A DNA stretch of 27,838 nucleotides from CAYUIS01 sp964444825 (GTDB taxonomy: Bacteria; Chloroflexota; Anaerolineae; B4-G1): positions 1 to 27,838 of the forward strand of contig CAYUIS010000061.1 of NCBI GenBank assembly GCA_964444825.1. The letters are read 5' to 3'. The first letter of the stretch is position 1. Each line of letters opens with the position of its first letter. The notes beneath the pieces are model-generated. The model was not told where the DNA came from. It did not search any database and saw only the letters and a program-made list of their open reading frames with translations. Shown in pieces: positions 8,257 to 15,557 of this stretch. A program made the translations under genes and the position numbers.

Positions 8257-8843
8257 CGGGTATGGAGAACAAAGGGAGCAGAAAGGGATACGGGTTGTGG
8301 CTCGTGTTACTGGTAGTTCTGGTTGTGGCTTTGGCAACCAGCGCCGATCTGTGGGCTGCTCCGGAGCAAAACCCGGGACGACAGACCGTACCCTCTGGAA
8401 CGCTGACACCGACGCCAAAGCGGTCAAATCCAAAGCCGTCTCAGCCGACGAATACGCCGCCAGCCACAGAGACGCCAGAGCCGATCATCCCTACCTTTAC
8501 CCCCACACCGGGGGACGGCACAACAACCCCTTCGCCAGGTCCCACCGTTGAAGTGACCGCGACCGTTACCATACCGTCCAAGACCCCCACCCCTACAGAG
8601 GAGGTTGTGACGCCCACGGCTACCAGCACCTCCAAAGCAGAGGCGCCAACCGACACCCCGGCTCCGACGGCGACGCTCAAGCCAACGCCAACAACGTCTA
8701 CCGACTCGGAGGCGTCATCTGCAGCGGCGCCCAGTGCTGATGCGGACCAAAACGCTCAGGGGATTTCGCCGCTGTTATACGTGGGTTTGAGTATGGTGGG
8801 TCTGGGCCTGGTCCTCTTGGTCGTGCGGAGGTTGCGTGCATAG
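8253..8843 (+). CDS. Thr/Pro-rich surface stalk protein with N- and C-terminal membrane segments
   Basis: About 196 residues. ATG 8253 overlaps the upstream stop; GGGAG at about 8239-8243 stands nine to ten bases before it, and ATG 8262 is an alternative. After a short basic start comes a hydrophobic signal/anchor (about residues 14-32). Then follow about 130 residues dominated by Thr, Pro, Ser and Ala with repeated TPTP/TETP-like units. The C-terminus has a hydrophobic segment (LLYVGLSMVGLGLVLLVV) and a basic RRLRA end. This is the layout of a wall- or membrane-tethered spacer whose Thr/Ser-rich stalk could be glycosylated. No enzymatic motif is present, and no LPxTG motif precedes the C-terminal helix. 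It lies between DUF4012 and a hydrolase, all three apparently outward-facing. Function is not recognised. Confidence 0.8.
   Translation: MTGMENKGSRKGYGLWLVLLVVLVVALATSADLWAAPEQNPGRQTVPSGTLTPTPKRSNPKPSQPTNTPPATETPEPIIPTFTPTPGDGTTTPSPGPTVEVTATVTIPSKTPTPTEEVVTPTATSTSKAEAPTDTPAPTATLKPTPTTSTDSEASSAAAPSADADQNAQGISPLLYVGLSMVGLGLVLLVVRRLRA
8401..8730 (+). repeat. Low-complexity Thr/Pro coding repeat
   Basis: Irregular reiteration of ACN-CCN codon pairs (cacc/cgac-cccc patterns) gives TP-rich protein units. The copies vary in codon choice, so this is protein-level low complexity rather than an exact DNA tandem repeat. The opposite strand is also open here (8441-8680) purely because of this composition. 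Confidence 0.7.
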
Positions 8844-10047
8844 AGGAGAGTGGCAGCTTTGGGCTGGGCTGCTACTCGTCGGTGGAGGCATCCTACTCGT
8901 TTTGCTTGCATGGCCCGGTGCAGATTGGGCCCTGATGTACGGGCGGCCCCCTACTCCTTCATCCACTCAAGTCCCAGAGCACCTCATCCCAACGCGCACA
9001 CTGACCGGACAGGCTCTCACGGACCTTCCCCCGACCGAAGAAACACGCGCCCAGTACACTCAGGAGCCGTTGGGTACTCCAGATGTTATCCCGCAAGCTA
9101 CACCCGCAGCACGATCATCAGAAGGTGATCGTGTTCTGTGGTGGGGGCGGCCGCGCTGGGGGATTGGCGTGGCGAGTGGACCCATCTCTCGGTACGACAC
9201 CGGGCCGTTGCGCCTGGGATGGTACCTGGATTGGAGGGCACAGGCCAACCCGCTACGCCCAGGGGACATCGCGTACGTACAGATGATCCGGCTGGAGGGA
9301 GGCACGTTGTATCCTGGCGCGGGGGAGATCGCCGCTATAGCCCGAGCCAATCCGGGGGCGCTTTGGCTGGTGGGCAACGAGCCGGACGTGGAGTGGCAGG
9401 ACAATCTAGCGCCCGAAACCTATGCTGAGCTGTATCACCAGGCCTATGGAGTGCTCAAGGGCGCCGATCCAACGGCGCAGGTGGCTATTGCAGGCGTCTC
9501 TCAACCAACACCGCTACGATTGCGGTATCTGGACGTGGTAATCGAAGCGTATCGAGAGCGGTTTGGTACAGAGATACCTGTGGATGTGTGGAACGTGCAC
9601 AATTTTATGTTGCAGGAGTTGCGGGGGGGGTGGGGCGTGGGGATTCCGCTAGGGTTTTCCAACGACCAGGGCATGCTGTACCAAGTCGACGATAGTGGCA
9701 ACCTAGATATCTTTCGCCAACAGATCGTGGCCTTCCGGCAATGGATGGCCGAGCGCGGCTATCGGGATTATCCTCTCGTCGTCTCCGAGTACGGCATTCT
9801 GATGCCGGAGGACTTTGGCTTCCCGCCAGAGCGGGTGACGGCATTCCTGGCAGGTACGTTTGACTTCTTCTTGACCGCCTCCGATCCAGCATTGGGTCAC
9901 CCAGCCGATTCCAATCGATTGGTACAGATGTGGTGTTGGTACAGTTTGGATGCTCCTGCCGACTACTATCCGACGAGCAACCTGTTCGATCCGCAGACAG
10001 GAGCGATGACGGCTGTGGGAGAAGCCTGGATTAGGTACGTGGAATGA
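8836..10047 (+). CDS. Membrane-anchored clan GH-A-like glycoside hydrolase
   Basis: 403 residues. The GTG start at 8836 has GGAGG at 8827-8831 (4-base spacer) and overlaps the preceding stop. An N-terminal hydrophobic segment (about 8-26) and a Pro/Thr-rich linker to about residue 95 suggest export with a membrane anchor. The remainder resembles a TIM-barrel cellulase-like fold of clan GH-A: WLVGNEPD with E182 fits the acid/base glutamate, and VVSEYG with E318 fits the nucleophile, with WNVHNF between them. The exact CAZy family cannot be assigned by eye, nor the substrate. Its position in a biosynthesis locus suggests trimming, release or remodelling of the polymer rather than feeding. A run of eight G at 9623-9630 lies inside the gene. 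Confidence 0.75.
   Translation: MHRGEWQLWAGLLLVGGGILLVLLAWPGADWALMYGRPPTPSSTQVPEHLIPTRTLTGQALTDLPPTEETRAQYTQEPLGTPDVIPQATPAARSSEGDRVLWWGRPRWGIGVASGPISRYDTGPLRLGWYLDWRAQANPLRPGDIAYVQMIRLEGGTLYPGAGEIAAIARANPGALWLVGNEPDVEWQDNLAPETYAELYHQAYGVLKGADPTAQVAIAGVSQPTPLRLRYLDVVIEAYRERFGTEIPVDVWNVHNFMLQELRGGWGVGIPLGFSNDQGMLYQVDDSGNLDIFRQQIVAFRQWMAERGYRDYPLVVSEYGILMPEDFGFPPERVTAFLAGTFDFFLTASDPALGHPADSNRLVQMWCWYSLDAPADYYPTSNLFDPQTGAMTAVGEAWIRYVE
9623..9642 (+). other. G8 homopolymer within a G-quadruplex-like motif
   Basis: The coding strand carries eight G, then T, four G, CGT and four G. This fits a four-tract pattern with short loops. It encodes RGGWGVG within the GH-A-like hydrolase. A one-base slip in the G8 run would put the rest of the gene out of frame. 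Confidence 0.45.
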
Positions 10048-10072
10048 GGAGTGTCCCATGTTCCACAGAGGC

Positions 10073-10100
10073 TTGCCTTTCGAACCAGGTGTGCTATCAT
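10073..10100 (+). promoter_or_regulatory. Putative sigma70-type promoter before the ABC-ATPase gene
   Basis: In the 138-base gap after the hydrolase gene, TTGCCT (10073-10078) is followed after 16 bases by TATCAT (10095-10100). A TG pair at 10092-10093 stands one base upstream of it, as in an extended -10 element. It would start a transcript about 80 bases before the ATPase start. This is the best promoter-like signal I see in the window. It would make the genes from 10186 onward a separate transcription unit. Confidence 0.45.
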
Positions 10101-10185
10101 AGCTCCCATTCTTGAGTAGGAGTCCAGCGTTCGCACGTTCCAGTTCGCAGGACTGTGACGTTGCTCCACTTTGTTGGCAGGGGAG

Positions 10186-11430
10186 ATGGGAGAATCCGGG
10201 AAAACACTCATACGGTTTGACGCTGTCTCGAAAAAGTATGTCATTCACCACGAGCGGGCCCGTTCCTTTCAGGAATTGGCCCTCAGCCTGTTCCGGCGCG
10301 ATGAAGGTGCCACTGAAGAGTTCTGGGCCTTGCGCGACGTCAGTTTCACCGTGGAACAGGGTGAAACAGTTGGTATAGTTGGGTCGAATGGTGCCGGAAA
10401 AAGCACGCTCCTCAAGCTGATCTCTCGTATCATCGAGCCCACGTCAGGGCGGGTCGATGTCCAGGGACGGGTAGGTGCACTGCTGGAGCTAGGAGCAGGT
10501 TTTCATCCCGATCTGACCGGTCGAGAGAATGTTTTTCTGAACGGCTCCATCTTGGGTTTGTCCCGGGTAGAGATCCAGCGAAAGATGGATGACATCGTTG
10601 CCTTTGCAGAGTTGGAGAGGTTTATCGACATCCCGGTCAAGTTCTACTCATCCGGTATGTATGTGCGGTTGGGGTTTTCTGTTGCGGTCCACACTGCCCC
10701 AGAGGTGCTGCTGGTGGATGAGGTTCTGGCAGTGGGGGACCAGAACTTTCAGCACAAATGTCTTGAACGTATACTAGAGATGCAGCAGCAGGGCGTCACG
10801 ATATGCTTTGTCTCGCATGGCCTGGGAACAGTTCGCCAATTGTGCTCACAGGCTGTTTGGCTCGATGAGGGCGTGGTCAGGGCAGCAGGCGAAGTTGACG
10901 ATACAGTATCAGCATACCTGCGTCACGCGGCGACTGAAGAGGATGCTCGAAGTGAGCCAGCGGTATCCGAAAACGAGCAGCGGTGGGGAACTGGCGAAGT
11001 GGAGGTTGTGTCCGTCTCTTTCCTGGATGATAAGGGCAGAGAGCGACGTGTGTTTCGGGTGGGTGAACCTTGGACGGTTCGATTGCACTACCAATCCTCC
11101 CAGCGAATCAAAAGTCCCGTCTTTGGGCTGGCCGTTTTCCGGAACGATGGCTTGCATATATGTGGCCCCAACACCAAGATTGGCAACTTGGAGATTCCGT
11201 TTGTTGAGGGCGAAGGAGATGTTTGGTATCGTGTGGACGGCCTACCGCTGATGGAAGGAACCTATGCTGTGACAGTAGCGGTTCATAACGAAGCCGATAC
11301 GGTGATGTATGATTTCCATGATCGTCTCTATACCTTCAAGGTACGCCAGGTGGATGAAGGGGAATGCTATGGGTTGGTGAGCTTGAAGGGTGAGTGGGGA
11401 TGGCGCGACGGAGTGCGTGATAGTGAGTGA
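10186..11430 (+). CDS. Wzt-type ABC transporter ATPase with C-terminal glycan-binding-like domain
   Basis: About 414 residues. The ATPase half drives export of a lipid-linked polysaccharide across the cytoplasmic membrane (ABC-2 polysaccharide exporter family, Wzt/TagH-like). Seen: Walker A GSNGAGKST (66-74), a YSSGMYVRLGF signature region (about 154-164, the degenerate form usual in this subfamily), Walker B LLVDEVLAVGD (about 175-185), and switch His 211. After about residue 255 comes a beta-rich Wzt_C-like domain which, in E. coli O9a, recognises the capped end of the glycan. ATG 10186 has AGGGG only two bases away; TTG 10171 in frame is an alternative. The partner permease (Wzm) is not in this window. 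The stop overlaps the next gene. Confidence 0.92.
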   Translation: MGESGKTLIRFDAVSKKYVIHHERARSFQELALSLFRRDEGATEEFWALRDVSFTVEQGETVGIVGSNGAGKSTLLKLISRIIEPTSGRVDVQGRVGALLELGAGFHPDLTGRENVFLNGSILGLSRVEIQRKMDDIVAFAELERFIDIPVKFYSSGMYVRLGFSVAVHTAPEVLLVDEVLAVGDQNFQHKCLERILEMQQQGVTICFVSHGLGTVRQLCSQAVWLDEGVVRAAGEVDDTVSAYLRHAATEEDARSEPAVSENEQRWGTGEVEVVSVSFLDDKGRERRVFRVGEPWTVRLHYQSSQRIKSPVFGLAVFRNDGLHICGPNTKIGNLEIPFVEGEGDVWYRVDGLPLMEGTYAVTVAVHNEADTVMYDFHDRLYTFKVRQVDEGECYGLVSLKGEWGWRDGVRDSE

Positions 11431-12826
11431 GCCCGCCTCTGTGCTGATCGTCAGCCACGATATCGTCGGTGCGCGAATGGCTGGACCGGGTATCCGTTAT
11501 CGGGAACTCGCGCGTGTGTTGAGCCATCACTTCCCGGTGACGCTAGCCGTTCCTGAACAGGCTAATCTGTCTCAGGATGACGTTGATCTCTGGACGTACA
11601 CCCCTGGGCAGTGGAATTCCTTGGCCTCAGCCGTGGAGCAAGCGGACACCGTCCTGGTGTGTGGAGATGTACTGGCCTGGTTTCCTATGCTGCAGGAGGC
11701 AGAGATTCCCCTAATCGTTGACGGATACGACCCTCATACGTTCGAGACGCTTGCATTGACCACCGGGACACCCGAGCAGGCCCAGAGACATCGAGAGCGC
11801 GAGAGGATCCTGCAGATGCAGTGCCAGGCTGGCGATTTCTTCATCTGTGCCAGCGAACGGCAGCGAGATTGGTGGTTGGGGTTGCTGGAAGGGGCCGGGC
11901 GAATTAACGTCCATACCTATGGCGAAGACCATTCGCTGCGGCGTTTGGTGGACGTCGTGCCTTTTGGTCTGCCTTCATCGCCACCGCGTCACACACGGCA
12001 GGTGCTTAAAGGCGTGTGGCCCGGCATCGGACCGGAGGATAAGGTGGTGTTGTGGGGGGGAGGGATATGGCAGTGGCTCGATCCCCTCACAGCTATCCGG
12101 GCGGTGGCCCTAGTTCAGGAGAAGAGACCTGACGTGAAGTTGGTATTTCCCGGCACCCGACACCCCAACAGGGCCGGTATCCCTGATATGCCGATGCGTC
12201 AGGACGCTATCCGGCTGGCTGAGGCACTGGGCTTGTTGGATCGGTGTGTGTTCTTTGGCGACTGGGTGCCTTACGAAGAGTGGTCCAACTATCTGGTGGA
12301 GTCGGACATAGGTCTCTCGCTGCACTTTGACAACATCGAGACCCGACTGGCTTTTCGTAGTCGGTTGTTGGACTATATCTGGGCTGGGCTGCCGATGGTC
12401 GCTACGCGCGGTGATGCCACCAGCGAATTGCTCTCTCGTTTCGAACTGGGCGAGACAGTCGACTATGAGCGGCAGGATGAGATCGCTGACGCGTTGCTGC
12501 GTTTCTTGGAGACACCCAAAGCGGCCTTGTTCGGGCGTTTCGAGCGTGCCCGAGTCGAGCTAACGTGGGAGAAAGCGGCCGCACCGCTGGTTGCGTTTTG
12601 CCGGCATCCTCGCCGCGCTCCAGACAGAGGAAAGTGTGTGCAACTATCCTCCGCGGCTTGTGGGTGGCAGGCGATGGCCGCCCAGCCCAGCACTGAACTT
12701 GAGGCCCTGCGCACCACTGTCGCTCAGCAGGATGCAGAGATGGCCCACTTACGAAAAACCATCGAAGGTTACGAACAGGGCCGCTTTATCCGGCTGATGA
12801 AGTGGCTGCACGATCTTGTGCCTTGA
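11423..12826 (+). CDS. GT4-like glycosyltransferase with coiled-coil and YExGRFIR tail
   Basis: About 467 residues, GT-B fold. The N-terminal half starts SVLIVSHD and has GPGIRYRELAR; the C-terminal half has VVLWGGGIWQWLDP, LVFPGTRHPN and ETRLAFRSRLLDYIWAGLPMVATRGD, a signature of a GT4-like subfamily that lacks the usual EX7E. GTG 11423 (GGAG nine bases before) overlaps the ATPase stop; GTG 11417 and GTG 11390 are in-frame alternatives. After the catalytic part come a short Ala/Gln linker and a heptad-like helix (about 425-447). The protein ends in a tail containing YEQGRFIRLMKWLH that recurs on the next gene's product. It probably adds a sugar in the cytoplasm; donor and acceptor are unknown. 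Confidence 0.85.
   Translation: MSEPASVLIVSHDIVGARMAGPGIRYRELARVLSHHFPVTLAVPEQANLSQDDVDLWTYTPGQWNSLASAVEQADTVLVCGDVLAWFPMLQEAEIPLIVDGYDPHTFETLALTTGTPEQAQRHRERERILQMQCQAGDFFICASERQRDWWLGLLEGAGRINVHTYGEDHSLRRLVDVVPFGLPSSPPRHTRQVLKGVWPGIGPEDKVVLWGGGIWQWLDPLTAIRAVALVQEKRPDVKLVFPGTRHPNRAGIPDMPMRQDAIRLAEALGLLDRCVFFGDWVPYEEWSNYLVESDIGLSLHFDNIETRLAFRSRLLDYIWAGLPMVATRGDATSELLSRFELGETVDYERQDEIADALLRFLETPKAALFGRFERARVELTWEKAAAPLVAFCRHPRRAPDRGKCVQLSSAACGWQAMAAQPSTELEALRTTVAQQDAEMAHLRKTIEGYEQGRFIRLMKWLHDLVP
12734..12823 (+). other. Shared C-terminal module A, copy 1 (on the GT4-like enzyme)
   Basis: This encodes the last 30 residues of the GT4-like protein. Aligned without gaps to residues 381-410 of the following methyltransferase, 18 of 30 positions are identical by my count, including GYE-GRFIR-M-WLH-L-P. 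Codons differ at many synonymous positions, so the likeness is at protein level and not a recent DNA copy. Confidence 0.85.
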
Positions 12827-12898
12827 GAATCACCACTGGACGAACGCATATTTTGGTGTCCCTGTACCAAGATAGATATCTGTAGGAATCTGTGGGGT

Positions 12899-14146
12899 AT
12901 GGAGAGAATGGATTTAGAGGAGCTCCGCTCTCGGGTCGGCAAGATCCAATGGTTTCATGATTTCGAGTTGGCACCGGGCGTGATGACTAACGGCTGGACC
13001 CCGATGGCTGAACGCGCGTCCTGTTTCCAGATTCCTCAGGATCTCGCCGGAAAGCGTGTGTTGGATGTCGGATGCGCGGATGGGTATTTTACTTTCTTGG
13101 CTGAATCCCGTGGGGCTAACGTGGTAGCAATAGACTCTTGGCCTCGCGAGGGCTTTTTCCTGGCCCACGAGGTGCTGAATTCAAGAGCTGAATTCTGCCA
13201 TATGAGTGTGTATGATCTTGGCCCTGACACATTCGGGTTGTTTGACATCGTTTTCTTCTTCGGCGTATACTATCACCTGAAGAGCCCTCTCTTGGCGTTG
13301 GAACGGATCGCCAGCGTGACGCGCGAGTACGCCATTATTGAATCCCACATTGAAGGTTCACAGTGTGCCGAGGGCAACGGGTTTAGCCGCTTCTACGAGT
13401 TTAATGAATTGAACAACGATCCTTCGAACTGGTGGGGTCCGAACATCCCCTGCCTCTTGCAGACGACGCGCGCAGCCGGGTTTCCGCGTGTTGAGCTTGT
13501 CAGTTGCTGGGATCACGCCCGCGCCGTTGTGCGCGCCTACAAAGGGCCGCGTACGGCCGGGAAACCGCTCACTGAGAATATCCTTCTCGGTGTGAATACG
13601 CCAACCGCGAATGCACATGTAGAAGGAATGGTTCTAGTCTCGGGGTGGGCACTCCACCAGTTTGAACCCCAAGATGGCATCGAACACGCTGTTATCTATC
13701 TGAACAATCTGGATGATCCAGACTCGATGTTGGGCGAGGCCGAATATGGAATTCACCGAGAGGACTTGACGCCTAGTGTCAGCCCCATCTACGGCGATGT
13801 TGGGTTCCAGTTTGCGTGGGATGCGACTGGTACACCGCCAGGTGAGCACACACTGTACGTCCTGGTTGAAGGAAGGGAAAGCTGGAACTATAGTCCTATC
13901 CCTATCACTATCGGTGTGCCAGAGACAAAACCCGGCCCCTCAGATACAGAAGCGCTTGGCGTTTTGGCAGAACAGGAGCAGGGACTTGTTCAGGAGGATA
14001 TCATAACCGGGCTGAATCGGATGATAGTCGAGCGCGAGACCGAGATTGCCCGATTGCGCGAACTGGTGGCAGGATACGAAAAGGGGCGCTTTATTCGGTT
14101 TATGAGATGGCTGCATAACCTATTTCCCAGGAGAACCGACGGATGA
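12899..14146 (+). CDS. SAM methyltransferase (DUF1698/CmoB-like) with Ig-like domain and coiled-coil tail
   Basis: 415 residues in four parts. Residues 1-215 form a class I methyltransferase of the DUF1698/CmoB-like group: IQWFHDFELAPGVMTNGW before the fold, motif I VLDVGCADGYF (54-64), VVAIDSW (75-81) and FGVYYHLKSPLLALE. In polysaccharide loci such enzymes are expected to methylate a sugar rather than tRNA. Residues about 228-340 look like an Ig-like beta domain (VEGMVLVSGWAL, then GFQFAWDATGTPPGEHTLYV). A predicted coiled coil follows (about 350-392), then the YEKGRFIRFMRWLH tail shared with the upstream glycosyltransferase. ATG 12899 is used; ATG 12908 is equally possible. It follows a 72-base gap. 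Its TGA overlaps the next ATG (ATGA). Confidence 0.87.
   Translation: MERMDLEELRSRVGKIQWFHDFELAPGVMTNGWTPMAERASCFQIPQDLAGKRVLDVGCADGYFTFLAESRGANVVAIDSWPREGFFLAHEVLNSRAEFCHMSVYDLGPDTFGLFDIVFFFGVYYHLKSPLLALERIASVTREYAIIESHIEGSQCAEGNGFSRFYEFNELNNDPSNWWGPNIPCLLQTTRAAGFPRVELVSCWDHARAVVRAYKGPRTAGKPLTENILLGVNTPTANAHVEGMVLVSGWALHQFEPQDGIEHAVIYLNNLDDPDSMLGEAEYGIHREDLTPSVSPIYGDVGFQFAWDATGTPPGEHTLYVLVEGRESWNYSPIPITIGVPETKPGPSDTEALGVLAEQEQGLVQEDIITGLNRMIVERETEIARLRELVAGYEKGRFIRFMRWLHNLFPRRTDG
13580..13918 (+). other. Ig-like 'GWAL' domain inside the methyltransferase
   Basis: Residues about 228-340 of the methyltransferase. The segment has the pattern of bacterial Ig-like domains that are usually found on secreted proteins: a GVNTPTANAHVEG opening, VSGWAL, AVIYLNN, and a closing WDATGTPPGEHTLYV strand pair. 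No signal peptide precedes it, so it should be cytoplasmic here. Confidence 0.65.
14039..14128 (+). other. Shared C-terminal module A, copy 2 (on the methyltransferase)
   Basis: Residues 381-410 of the methyltransferase: a short heptad-like helix running into GYEKGRFIRFMRWLH-NLFP. Basic and aromatic residues alternate in the last half, as in an amphipathic membrane-surface or partner-binding helix. It pairs with copy 1 at 12734-12823. Confidence 0.85.
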
Positions 14147-15546
14147 AAGCTTCGGTAATCGTGCTGTCCTGGAATGGGATGGACTACCTGGAGGATTGTC
14201 TGAAAGCCGTGCTCTCCCAGGACTATGCCGACTTTGAGGTCGTCGTCGTGGACAATGGTTCCACCGATGGCTCGGCGGATCTGGTGGCCGAACGGTTCCC
14301 TCAGGTGCAGTTGATCCACAACGAACGTAACCTGGGCTTTGCTGCGGGGAACAACGTTGGGCTGGAAGCAGCAACAGGGGATGTTTTGATCCTTTTGAAC
14401 CAAGACACGGTTGTGCGGCCGGGGTGGTTGGCGACGTTAGTGGAGGCTCTGTCTGCTGATCCCAGTATCGGCGTCGCCGGTGGCAAGGCCCTGTATCCTG
14501 ATGGGACTATCCAGCACGCGGGGGGATATGTGAATGAGCGTGGTGAGGGTTTCCACTATGGATACAGGGAGGAGGATGACGGGCAGTTTGACCAGATGCG
14601 TGATGTGGATTACGTGACGGGCGCGACCCTGGCCATCACGCGGCGGGCATTTGACGCTGTTGGACCATTGGACGAGGGATTCGGGGCAGCGTATTATGAG
14701 GATGTGGACTGGTGCCACCGGTCACGTAGCGCCGGTTTCCGAGTGGTGTACGTTCCCTGCGCAGTGCTGATTCATAAGGAGGCCAGCGCAGCCGCAGATA
14801 TGAGCTACGGAGGGATCTGTCTCTTCCATTCTAACCGGTTGCGCATCGTGCTCAAACATTGGCCTCTCGACAGATTAGTAGACGAGTTTTTGCCGTGTGA
14901 GCGGACTTGGTTGGAGAACCTGGGCGAGGGCAGCGAGCGCCTCGTCGCGGCTGTGCACTATGGCTATCTTCATCATCTCCTTCATCTAGTTGGCATATTG
15001 ACCTGGCGCAGCAAGTTACTTGGGGATTCGTTGGAAGAAGCTGACACTCTAGCGGATGTGTTGTTGAGCCTGCGGACAGTTGTTCCCGCCAAGCCGGCTA
15101 GGGTAGACCCGGATTCGATACCAACTCCCGACAAATCCAGTTTCGTGGCTGCACAGGAGAAGAGGTGGGCCGAGACTATGGAGACGCTCCGTCATCGTCA
15201 GGTTATTCAAGAACATCAATTTCGTTCCGAGGTGCCTTTCGTCGGACCATTGATCGCCGCTTTTCGCCGGCGGTGGAACCGCATCTCGACGCAGTGGTAC
15301 GTGCAGCCGATAATCCGGCAGCAGAGTGAGTTCAACGCCCATGTGATAGCGACTCTCGAGGCGATACTTGAGAACATGGAAGCGTGGATGGGAGAGTACG
15401 AGGGGCGGCTGAACCAAATCGAGTATGACCGACAGCGGCTGGGTAAGGTAATGGTTGAGTATATCAGTGAGAGTCGTCGGGAAATCGGTGAACTGGCGCA
15501 AGAGATCCGCCGATTACGTACATCGCTTGAAAACGTCACCCACTAG
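14143..15546 (+). CDS. GT2 glycosyltransferase (WbbL/rhamnosyltransferase-like) with long C-terminal helical extension
   Basis: 467 residues. The GT-A catalytic domain occupies about 1-270: SVIVLSWNG at the start, VVDNGSTDGS (35-44), metal-site region NQDT (86-89), and YYEDVDWCHRSRSAG (185-198). This is the pattern of dTDP-rhamnose-type GT2 enzymes, though the sugar is unproven. Residues about 330-467 are not part of the GT2 fold. They are mostly helical and charged and include a 56-residue segment (361-416) that recurs on the GT4 gene at 20728, then a final coiled coil. ATG 14143 overlaps the previous stop, with AGGAG about ten bases before. It should act in the cytoplasm on the lipid-linked glycan. 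Confidence 0.9.
   Translation: MKASVIVLSWNGMDYLEDCLKAVLSQDYADFEVVVVDNGSTDGSADLVAERFPQVQLIHNERNLGFAAGNNVGLEAATGDVLILLNQDTVVRPGWLATLVEALSADPSIGVAGGKALYPDGTIQHAGGYVNERGEGFHYGYREEDDGQFDQMRDVDYVTGATLAITRRAFDAVGPLDEGFGAAYYEDVDWCHRSRSAGFRVVYVPCAVLIHKEASAAADMSYGGICLFHSNRLRIVLKHWPLDRLVDEFLPCERTWLENLGEGSERLVAAVHYGYLHHLLHLVGILTWRSKLLGDSLEEADTLADVLLSLRTVVPAKPARVDPDSIPTPDKSSFVAAQEKRWAETMETLRHRQVIQEHQFRSEVPFVGPLIAAFRRRWNRISTQWYVQPIIRQQSEFNAHVIATLEAILENMEAWMGEYEGRLNQIEYDRQRLGKVMVEYISESRREIGELAQEIRRLRTSLENVTH
15223..15390 (+). other. Shared C-terminal module B, copy 1 (on the GT2)
   Basis: Residues 361-416 of the GT2 align without gaps to residues 428-483 of the GT4 at 20728-22404, with 16 of 56 positions identical by my count. 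Key positions: S, PxVG, A-FRR, YV-P, Q-FN and a final LE pair. The first part is hydrophobic with FRR, the second an amphipathic helix. Confidence 0.75.
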
Positions 15547-15557
15547 CAGGTTGCAGT

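Noticed and set aside
8441..8680. Minus-strand open frame made of Val/Gly repeats
   Set aside because: It is the reverse complement of the Thr/Pro codon repeat and is explained by that composition.
12827..12898. Possible promoter or small hairpin (TTGGT...ACCAA, then an AGATATCT palindrome) before the methyltransferase
   Set aside because: The stem is only five bases with an eight-base loop, no T-run follows, and the best -35/-10 pairing has a weak box or a 14-base spacer.
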